Assembly: GCA_964406345.1 (NCBI GenBank)
Contig: CAYORK010000016.1
Span: 1-26,187 of the forward strand
Source of the DNA: SYAN01 sp964406345
Lineage (GTDB): Bacteria > Actinomycetota > Actinomycetes > Nanopelagicales > Nanopelagicaceae
Reading direction: 5' to 3'
DNA length: 26,187 nucleotides
Shown here in pieces: positions 14,706 through 21,084 of the stretch. Under the pieces are notes generated by a model. That model was not told where the DNA came from. It saw nothing but the letters and a program-made list of their open reading frames with translations, and did no database searches. Each line of letters opens with the position of its first letter. Position 1 is the first letter of the stretch. The position numbers and the translations under genes were made by a program.

Positions 14706-15707
14706 CTAAGCCCTTGGGTTTGGGCTCTTCGTCTCCGAAGGCGAGCGTTCCGCGATCGAGAGAATCGCATCATCGATGGCACGCATCACTGACGGTTCAA
14801 GTTTCACTCCGACCGCCTTCACATTCTCTTTGATCTGTGACGGTTTGGTTGCTCCGATGATCGCAGATGCGACGTTCTTGTTCTGAAGCACCCATGCCAA
14901 CGCAAGTTGAGCCATAGTGAGGTCTAGCTGCTTTGCGATCGGCTCGAGACGTTGAACCGCGGTGAGGATCTCATCGCGCATCCATCGGGAGATCATGTTG
15001 GCGCCACCTTTCTTGTCGGTTGCGCGCGATCCCGTCGGTGGCTTCTTCCCTGGCTGGTACTTGCCGGTCAAGACTCCTTGAGCAAGTGGTGACCAGACGA
15101 TCTGACTGATGCCTTCACGCTGACTTAGCGGCACCACCTCTTTCTCAATGACCCTCCAAAGCATCGAATACTGAGGTTGGCTCGAGACGAAACGGTCGTA
15201 TCCGCGATCCTTCTGGATTTTCAGAGCATCACTAATCTGCCCAGCGGTCCACTCAGAGAATCCGATGTACATGACTTTGCCGGAGCGGATCAAGTCATCA
15301 AATGTCGAAAGGGTCTCTTCCAATGGTGCTTCGAAATCGAAACGATGAGCTTGATAGAGGTCGATGTGATCGGTGCCAAGACGCTTGAGACTTGCATGGA
15401 CGGATTCCATGATGTGTTTCCGAGAGAGGCCGCGCTCGTTCTTGCCACTGCCAGTCGGCCAGTAGACCTTGGTAAACAATTCATAGGACTCTCGCTTGAC
15501 GCCTTTCAGAGCCTTACCCAGGACGGTCTCAGCGCGGGTACCCGCGTATACATCTGCTGTGTCGAAAGTAGTGATGCCAACATCGAAGGCCGCGCGCACG
15601 CACTTGATCGCCGCCTCTGACTCCACTTGGGATCCATGAGTGATCCAGTTGCCGTAGGTCAGTTCCGATACATAGAGGCCAGAGCCGCCGAGTTTTCTGA
15701 ATTCCAT
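14706..15707 (-). CDS. Aldo/keto reductase
   Basis: This 333-residue NADPH-dependent oxidoreductase has the TIM-barrel fold and is closest in style to the potassium-channel beta subunit/YghZ branch. Catalytic residues are visible: Asp and Tyr in DTADVYAG, Lys in FTKVYWP and His in YQAHRFD. Cofactor-binding motifs SSQPQYSML, WSPLAQGVLTGKY and ASAIIGATKP are in the usual order. The substrate cannot be named. TAGGGT six bases before the ATG, with GGAG in the spacer, gives a leaderless or near-leaderless start. It is divergent from the B12 riboswitch operon. Confidence 0.92.
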   Translation of the reverse strand: MEFRKLGGSGLYVSELTYGNWITHGSQVESEAAIKCVRAAFDVGITTFDTADVYAGTRAETVLGKALKGVKRESYELFTKVYWPTGSGKNERGLSRKHIMESVHASLKRLGTDHIDLYQAHRFDFEAPLEETLSTFDDLIRSGKVMYIGFSEWTAGQISDALKIQKDRGYDRFVSSQPQYSMLWRVIEKEVVPLSQREGISQIVWSPLAQGVLTGKYQPGKKPPTGSRATDKKGGANMISRWMRDEILTAVQRLEPIAKQLDLTMAQLALAWVLQNKNVASAIIGATKPSQIKENVKAVGVKLEPSVMRAIDDAILSIAERSPSETKSPNPRA

Positions 15708-15713
15708 GGCTCC

Positions 15714-15719
15714 ACCCTA
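15714..15719 (-). promoter_or_regulatory. -10 box of the aldo/keto reductase gene (leaderless)
   Basis: TAGGGT is read on the minus strand and is followed by GGAGCC and the ATG at 15707. Confidence 0.45.
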
Positions 15720-15769
15720 AGCGACACACCCTTCGAATCCAACTCATGGCTGTTGCGCGTTCCCCTTGC

Positions 15770-15775
15770 TACTCT
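15770..15775 (+). promoter_or_regulatory. Candidate -10 box of the B12 operon
   Basis: TACTCT lies just ahead of the riboswitch, so the transcript would begin near 15782, at the 5' side of its closing stem. No good -35 box is seen. Confidence 0.35.
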
Positions 15776-15779
15776 TCGC

Positions 15780-15880
15780 GGACAACTTCATAGTTCCTCG
15801 CTCAGGGGAAGTCTGGTGAGAATCCAGCGCTGACCCGCAACCGTCATAGTCGGAATGCCTGACGAAGAACTTGCACACCA
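15780..15880 (+). ncRNA. Cobalamin (B12) riboswitch
   Basis: The conserved core is clear: AGGGGAA, GGTGAGAATCCAGC, CTGACCCGCAACCGTCA and AGTCGGAATGCCTG occur in the order and spacing of the cobalamin riboswitch. A closing stem is offered by AGTTC (15792-15796) with GAACT (15867-15871). The short distance between the CCCGC segment and the AGTCGG segment suggests a compact variant without the extra peripheral arms. It lies on the plus strand upstream of the SCO2322-like gene and the ECF transporter genes, and implies that the operon is switched off when cobalamin is plentiful. Confidence 0.9.
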
Positions 15881-15940
15881 CCCGTCGAGGTCTGCGGGGC
15901 GGAGCATTCTTGATCTTTCGTCGACACTCGCCTTTCCCTG

Positions 15941-16020
15941 TGCGACCTCTCGAGATGATCTATGAGGGCAACGCTTCTTGACCTCTCACTACCAACTCGC
16001 ACTTCGCGAGAGTTGAGAGG
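15941..16020 (+). promoter_or_regulatory. Riboswitch expression platform: hairpin hiding the ribosome binding site
   Basis: CCTCTCA (15982-15988) can pair perfectly with TGAGAGG (16014-16020), which contains the ribosome binding site of the next gene. A nested stem CTCGC (15996-16000) with GCGAG (16006-16010) extends the same hairpin. A second CCTCTC copy at 15946-15951 could form an alternative pairing. The layout suits translational control by the riboswitch. The 160 bases between the aptamer and the gene hold no other gene. Confidence 0.65.
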
Positions 16021-16026
16021 AACCAA

Positions 16027-16548
16027 ATGAAAAGAACACTGATCGCAATTGCTTCATTCGCGCTTTTGATCTCCTATGCAGCGCCCGCTTCTCAAGCTTC
16101 CACCGGTTATCGCTATTGGGGCTATTTCCAAGCCGCGCCCGGTGCATCCACCTGGACGATGGCGATGACTGGTCCAACGACCAATGTGAAGGATGGTTCC
16201 GTCGAAGGATGGGTGCACACCTTCAGTAACGATGACATCAACGCCTCCGCGCCGCGACTAGCGCCGAACTTCTCCTCGCTCTGCAAATCCGTCAAGCCAG
16301 TAGCCAATAAGAAGCGGGTCGGCGTGATAGTCGACTTCGGTGTCGCTGCAATCCGTCCTCGTGGTGAGAGCATTCCAAAACGAGTCAGTACTTGCGTACA
16401 AGTTGATCTCAATGCGACCGGTGCTGAGGCTCTTGCCGCCGCTACCAAGATCCGAGCAGCATCATCGGGATTCATCTGTGGCATCAACGGCTATCCAGCG
16501 AAGGAATGCAGCGCCGAAATCAAGACGCCAAGGACTCTGACGAAGTGA
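16027..16548 (+). CDS. SCO2322-like secreted protein, B12 locus
   Basis: This 173-residue exported protein has a signal peptide: a Lys-Arg N-terminus, a hydrophobic core (about 6-18), and cleavage probable after ASQA near residue 24. The mature part contains YRYWGYFQAAPG, WTMAMTGPT, a VEGWVHTFSNDD segment, KKRVGVIVDFG, and four cysteines (SLCKS, STCVQ, FICGI, KECSA) that could form two disulfides. The pattern resembles the SCO2322 family found beside ECF transporters in actinobacteria; this is recalled from the family's appearance and was not searched. It is the first gene after the B12 riboswitch, so an extracellular role in cobalamin capture or delivery is a reasonable inference. Its biochemical function is unknown. 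Confidence 0.75.
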   Translation: MKRTLIAIASFALLISYAAPASQASTGYRYWGYFQAAPGASTWTMAMTGPTTNVKDGSVEGWVHTFSNDDINASAPRLAPNFSSLCKSVKPVANKKRVGVIVDFGVAAIRPRGESIPKRVSTCVQVDLNATGAEALAAATKIRAASSGFICGINGYPAKECSAEIKTPRTLTK

Positions 16549-16589
16549 TCGGAGATTCCAAGAAGAGAAACTCTGAGGAAGACTGAAGG

Positions 16590-17453
16590 ATGAGTGCGGC
16601 ACTCCTTGATCACTCTCGATCGACACGATCGAGAATCCATCCACTTGCTTGGTGGGCATGGGCGATCATCCTAAGCGTCGCACTCTTCACCTCCTCTGAG
16701 CCATGGTTCGCAGCAGGACTGGTAGTTGCGGCAACAATCTTGGTGAGGGCCTACAAGGAGATCACGCCATGGTCGCGTTCATTCGTCGTCGCCATGAAAT
16801 TCATTGCGGTGATCCTCGTCATTCGGATGGTGATCGCAGTTCTCATTGGAGTCCCCATACCCGGAACGACGATCTTCACCCTACCCACTCTTCAACTGCC
16901 TGAATGGATCGCTGGGATTCGGTTGGGTGGGCCAGTCACGACCGAACGCCTTACTTCCACGCTCGGTGAGGTGATGATCATCGTTGGCGTCGTTGCACTA
17001 TTCGCCGCAGCGACATCGCTTACATCACCACATCGTCTGATTCGCGCGATTCCAGTGGCCTTCTATCAACTCGGATTGGTTCTCACCATTGCCACTTCTG
17101 TCTTCCCCCAGTTCGTGATCGCAATTCGCAGGATCACTCTGGCGCGACGGCTACGCGGTCAAGAGATCCGAGGGTTACGTCATTGGCGCAAGATCGCAAT
17201 TCCACTCTTGGAAGACGCACTCGAGCGAAGTCTTGACTTGGCCGCTGCTATGGAATCTCGTGGTTTTGGGCAACGTGTTCGCCGCAGCAGTTATCGCCCT
17301 GATCGTTGGGGCGCAGTTGAAAGCACGATCCTCGCCTCATCTCTTGTCGTCGCATTAGCCATCTGGCTCCTTCCTTTGGAGAGTTCGCTCTTCTACTTCG
17401 CTACCGGACTCTTTGCATCCGGGTTGGTTTTGGTCGGAAGACGACAGTCATGA
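16590..17453 (+). CDS. ecfT: ECF transporter transmembrane component (EcfT)
   Basis: This 287-residue CbiQ/EcfT-family scaffold protein joins the S component to the ATPases. It has about six membrane segments (about 20-52, 66-88, 125-145, 150-175, 243-262 and 265-283). The cytosolic coupling region carries ARRLRGQEIRG and AAMESRGFGQR, the two Ala-Arg-Gly-type motifs that dock into the ATPase grooves. The stop overlaps the EcfA start as ATGA (17450-17453). GAGGA at 16572-16576 is a possible ribosome binding site. The substrate is inferred as cobalamin from the riboswitch. Confidence 0.9.
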   Translation: MSAALLDHSRSTRSRIHPLAWWAWAIILSVALFTSSEPWFAAGLVVAATILVRAYKEITPWSRSFVVAMKFIAVILVIRMVIAVLIGVPIPGTTIFTLPTLQLPEWIAGIRLGGPVTTERLTSTLGEVMIIVGVVALFAAATSLTSPHRLIRAIPVAFYQLGLVLTIATSVFPQFVIAIRRITLARRLRGQEIRGLRHWRKIAIPLLEDALERSLDLAAAMESRGFGQRVRRSSYRPDRWGAVESTILASSLVVALAIWLLPLESSLFYFATGLFASGLVLVGRRQS

Positions 17454-19066
17454 TCTCCTTTCGAAATGTTTCGCTCATCTATCCGAATTCGCAAACCACG
17501 GTCTTCGAAGATGTCACCTTCGAAGTTGGCGAGGGTGAATTCATCCTTCTGATCGGCAGTACGGGGATCGGGAAATCAAGCGCCTTGAAATTGATGAATG
17601 GTCTTGTCCCCCACCACACGGGTGGCATCCTGAGTGGCGACATCCAGGTCGATGGAATCTCGACACGAGGAGTACGCCCTGGCGAGCTCTCACACTTGAT
17701 TGGGATCGTCGGGCAAAACCCCATCCATGGATTCGTGACCGACATCGTTGAAGAGGAGATTGCATTCGCGATGGAGTCTCTCGCCATTCAAGAGAGTGCG
17801 ATGAGGAAACGGGTGGAAGAGGTCCTCGATCTTCTTGCCCTCACACCGATGCGATCAAGGACGATCGCCACGCTCTCGGGCGGCGAGCAACAACGTGTTG
17901 CCATTGCGAGCGCCTTGGTGATGAATCCGAAGATCCTGCTTCTCGACGAACCTACGAGTGCCCTTGACCCCGTGGCCGCAGAGGAAGTTCTTGCGATCTT
18001 GCAGCGGATCGTCCATGACCTCGGAGTCACCGTAGTCGTCGCAGAACACCGACTTGAGCGCGTCATTCACTATGCGGATCGCATCATCCACATCGCCCGT
18101 GACGGATCAGTCCGAGTCGGGTCCCCATCGGAAGTCATGAAGGAATCCGAGATCGCGCCTCCCATCGTGGAACTCGCCCGGTCACTAGGAGTCGAAGAGG
18201 TTCCACTCTCGGTAAGAGATGCGAGAAAGGCCCTTTCATCGACTGCGGATCGTCTCGCAGCACTAGGTGTAGCAAGTTCTCACCAGAAGCAGGAAGAGCT
18301 CGATCGACCAGCGATCGTGAAGATCCAAAGCGCGAATTTGGGCTACGAGGGCAGGAAAGTTCTCTCTGACATCTCACTGGAGATTCGCTCTGGGGAGATC
18401 GTCGCTTTGATGGGACGCAACGGTGCGGGGAAATCGACTCTGATGAAAGCGATCTGCGGTGTGATCCCGCCACTAAGCGGTGTCGTATCGATTGAAGGCA
18501 AAGATCCCTCAACTTTCACGTCAGCTGAACTTGTTCGGATGATCGGCTTCGTTCCACAGAATCCAAGCGACCTTCTTTACGGTAGATCAGTCCTAGAAGA
18601 GTGTTCCTTGGCAGATAGCGATCAATCACTTCCCTCGGGGTCAACCCTTGCAACCTTGGAAAAACTCTTACCAGGTGTCCCAGAGAGCACTCATCCTCGT
18701 GATCTTTCTGAGGGACAGCGCCTTACCTTGGTCCTTGCAATCGTCCTAGCGACCGATCCGCGCATCCTTATCCTTGATGAGCCCACTCGAGGCCTCGACT
18801 ATCCAAGTAAGGAGCGATTGATAGAACTCCTCAAGTCTCGAGCGCGAATGGATCGTTCAATCCTCATCGCAACCCACGATGTAGAACTCGTCGCTGAACT
18901 TGCCGATCGCGTCCTCTTTCTCGCAGATGGCGAACTTGTCTCTGATGGTGATGTCAGAGAAGTTCTCACAGCCAGTCTCCCCTTTGCGCCACAAGTGACA
19001 AAGATCCTCGCTCCCCAGAAATGGTTGACGGTGAAGGAGGTGATCGATGCCCTCGACAACTCCTAG
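17450..19066 (+). CDS. ECF transporter ATPase, two ATP-binding domains fused (EcfA-EcfA')
   Basis: This 538-residue protein carries two ABC ATPase domains in tandem. Domain 1 (about 1-240) has Walker A GSTGIGKSS, Q-loop VGQNP, signature LSGGEQQRVAIA, Walker B ILLLDEPTSALDP and H-loop VAEHR. Domain 2 (about 285-530) has Walker A GRNGAGKST, Q-loop VPQNP, signature LSEGQRLTLV, Walker B ILILDEPTRGLD and H-loop ATHD. The second signature has Glu in place of the first Gly of LSGGQ, so the two sites may be unequal. Fused EcfA pairs are common in actinobacterial ECF systems. It is coupled by overlap to both ecfT and the S-component gene. Confidence 0.93.
   Translation: MISFRNVSLIYPNSQTTVFEDVTFEVGEGEFILLIGSTGIGKSSALKLMNGLVPHHTGGILSGDIQVDGISTRGVRPGELSHLIGIVGQNPIHGFVTDIVEEEIAFAMESLAIQESAMRKRVEEVLDLLALTPMRSRTIATLSGGEQQRVAIASALVMNPKILLLDEPTSALDPVAAEEVLAILQRIVHDLGVTVVVAEHRLERVIHYADRIIHIARDGSVRVGSPSEVMKESEIAPPIVELARSLGVEEVPLSVRDARKALSSTADRLAALGVASSHQKQEELDRPAIVKIQSANLGYEGRKVLSDISLEIRSGEIVALMGRNGAGKSTLMKAICGVIPPLSGVVSIEGKDPSTFTSAELVRMIGFVPQNPSDLLYGRSVLEECSLADSDQSLPSGSTLATLEKLLPGVPESTHPRDLSEGQRLTLVLAIVLATDPRILILDEPTRGLDYPSKERLIELLKSRARMDRSILIATHDVELVAELADRVLFLADGELVSDGDVREVLTASLPFAPQVTKILAPQKWLTVKEVIDALDNS
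19034..19044 (+). promoter_or_regulatory. Extended ribosome binding site of the S-component gene
   Basis: AAGGAGGTGAT is a full 11-base complement of the 16S rRNA tail. It lies inside the 3' end of the ATPase gene, with GGAGG ending six bases before ATG 19047. It suggests strong translation of the substrate-binding subunit. Confidence 0.75.
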
Positions 19067-19880
19067 AGGTCGAGCGATCTTGCAATTCTCCCCTCTCGCA
19101 CAGATGGGCATCGCCATCACTTCACTTCTCTCTCTCCTTGCATTCACGTGGCCGCTCTATCTACCAGAGAGCGCCTTCGGCCTAGCCATGACGCAAGATC
19201 GCTACTGGATCTTCTTCCTCATCATCCCTTTCGCATTGCTCTTTCTCGGGATCGAGATCAATCGCGGAAGAATCGAGATGACCGCACTCGCGCTTCTTGC
19301 CGTACTTGCAGCGCTCGCAGCAGCGCTGCGGCAGATCGGCGCTGGCGCAGTAGGTATCGAACCGATGTGGTTCCTAATCATCCTTGCTGCTCGAGTCTTC
19401 GGTGCCACCTTTGGATTCTCACTCGGCGCCATCGCGATGGCTCTTTCCGCTCTCCTGACCGGCGGAATCGGACCGTGGCTGCCATTCCAGATCATGGCTG
19501 CATCGTGGATTGGACTGCTCGCAGGATCGCTTCCACGTCGTGTCAGAGGTCGCCTAGAGATCGCAATGATGATGGTCATCGCCCTGATTGCCGGGATGTC
19601 GTTTGGCTTCCTTATGGATCTTCAATTGTGGCCGTGGTTACTCGGCACTGAGACTTCGATCTCGTTCGTTCCAGGGGCGGGAATAGAAGAGAACCTCTCC
19701 CGTTTCATCAAATTCCATTTCCTTACTGCGATGGCATGGGACATTCCGAGATCGATCCTGACCGCGACCTTGATAGCCGTCACTGGTGCACCGATTCTCA
19801 ATGCTTTACGCCGCGCCCAGAAGCGAGTTGTGTTTCTCGATGATCTCAGCGAACGCGCGAAGGTACGAACGGCGCTCTGA
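19047..19880 (+). CDS. ECF transporter substrate-binding (S) component, probably for cobalamin
   Basis: This 277-residue membrane protein has about six helices: near residues 18-38, 53-68, 75-93, 103-135, 148-158 and 172-190, with a further one near 230-252. Loops include GGIGPWLPFQIMAASWIG and MDLQLWPWLLG, resembling S components of the larger actinobacterial type. Position at the end of a riboswitch-ecfT-ecfA operon supports the assignment, and the riboswitch suggests cobalamin or a precursor. The start overlaps the ATPase gene by 20 bases. The end overlaps gcvT on the other strand by 35 bases. Confidence 0.85.
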   Translation: MPSTTPRGRAILQFSPLAQMGIAITSLLSLLAFTWPLYLPESAFGLAMTQDRYWIFFLIIPFALLFLGIEINRGRIEMTALALLAVLAALAAALRQIGAGAVGIEPMWFLIILAARVFGATFGFSLGAIAMALSALLTGGIGPWLPFQIMAASWIGLLAGSLPRRVRGRLEIAMMMVIALIAGMSFGFLMDLQLWPWLLGTETSISFVPGAGIEENLSRFIKFHFLTAMAWDIPRSILTATLIAVTGAPILNALRRAQKRVVFLDDLSERAKVRTAL

Positions 19881-21003
19881 CCACTTCGTACTCCCCAGTC
19901 CGTCCACGCACATCAATACTGACGGTGGCACCCTTAGCGACATCTGATCTCACTAGAGCAAGGGCGATACCTTTCTTGATTGACGGCGAGAAAGTTCCAC
20001 TCGTGACAATTCCCACTACCTCACCATTGAGAGTGACCGGCATACCTGCTCTTGGAATGGTCCGATCATGGGAGAGCAGTGCTACCGATTTTCTCTCGAC
20101 ACCGCGCTCCTTGATGGCAAGTAGGACATCTCTGCCCAACCAAGAAGGCTTCGCCAACGAGATCGCCCAACCGACACCTGCCTCCAGTGGATTGATTTCA
20201 AGCGAGAGTTCATGGCCATGGAGGGCATAGCCCATCTCCGTACGAAGTGTGTCGCGTGCCCCAAGGCCAGCAACGAGACCGGAGAACTGTGGCAAGGATT
20301 CAACGAGTTGATCCCAAATCGTTGCAGCAAGACTCTCGCCATCTGAAGACCTCACGGGCACGACAAGCTCGAACCCTAGTTCACCGGTGTAACCGGTTCG
20401 GCAAAGGATGATCTCACTTCCCCTGTAAGAAACCTTGCGGAAGGACATGTATTCGAGCGCACTTGGAACGTCAAGCCCGATCGCAGCAAGCAACTCTTGG
20501 GACTTGGGACCCTGTACGGCAATGACCCCAAAGTCATGATGGTTGTTCGCGATTTGGACTTCGCTGGAAGCCCGTGACGAAATGACCTCGTAAACCTTGG
20601 CGCAATTGGATGCATTCGGGATCAGAAAGATATCTCTTGGTGATATCCGATAAGCGATCATGTCGTCGATGACGCCACCATTCTCATCGCACAACATGGT
20701 GTACTGCGCTTGCGAATCAGAGATGGACTCGAGGTCGTTGGTCAGGACTGAATTGAGAAAGTCAAGTGCTCCATCTCCCTTCACGGAGATCTTTCCTAGA
20801 TGGGAGACGTCGAAGATGCCAACATGTTCCCTGACAGCAGCGTGTTCAGCCAAGACTCCTCCCGCGCCCGACTGACTGCCTTGCGGATACTCAATCGGCA
20901 TCAACCAGCCACCAAAATCCGCCATCTTCGCGCCACGAGCCATGTGGAACTCATGAAGCGGAGAGAGTTGAGGTCCTGCTGAACCCGCACCGTCCTCGAC
21001 CAT
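19846..21003 (-). CDS. gcvT: Aminomethyltransferase (glycine cleavage system T protein)
   Basis: GcvT transfers the aminomethyl carbon of glycine from lipoylated H protein to tetrahydrofolate. The 385-residue protein shows SPLHEFHMARGAKMADFGGW near the N-terminus, FDVSHLGKISVKG, LTNDLESI, the folate-site GGVIDDMIAYRI, FRKVSYRGSEI and RTGYTGELGFELVVP, then LRTEMGYALHGHEL. This is the normal family order and length. gcvH and gcvP are not in the window. TAGATT six bases before the ATG supports the start at 21003. It is divergent from the large secreted-protein gene. Confidence 0.95.
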   Translation of the reverse strand: MVEDGAGSAGPQLSPLHEFHMARGAKMADFGGWLMPIEYPQGSQSGAGGVLAEHAAVREHVGIFDVSHLGKISVKGDGALDFLNSVLTNDLESISDSQAQYTMLCDENGGVIDDMIAYRISPRDIFLIPNASNCAKVYEVISSRASSEVQIANNHHDFGVIAVQGPKSQELLAAIGLDVPSALEYMSFRKVSYRGSEIILCRTGYTGELGFELVVPVRSSDGESLAATIWDQLVESLPQFSGLVAGLGARDTLRTEMGYALHGHELSLEINPLEAGVGWAISLAKPSWLGRDVLLAIKERGVERKSVALLSHDRTIPRAGMPVTLNGEVVGIVTSGTFSPSIKKGIALALVRSDVAKGATVSIDVRGRTGEYEVVRAPFVPSRVR

Positions 21004-21009
21004 CTCGCA

Positions 21010-21015
21010 AATCTA
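21010..21015 (-). promoter_or_regulatory. -10 box of gcvT (leaderless)
   Basis: TAGATT is read on the minus strand, six bases before the ATG at 21003. Confidence 0.5.
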
Positions 21016-21072
21016 GCCGAAGGTCTATCGACTTCGCTGATGAGTCTGATGGTCAATGATTGGAGTCATCTC

Positions 21073-21078
21073 TACGAT
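21073..21078 (+). promoter_or_regulatory. -10 box of the secreted-protein gene (leaderless)
   Basis: TACGAT is followed by six bases and GTG 21085. This supports GTG 21085 over the upstream ATG codons at 21040 and 21049. Confidence 0.4.
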
Positions 21079-21084
21079 GGTGTC

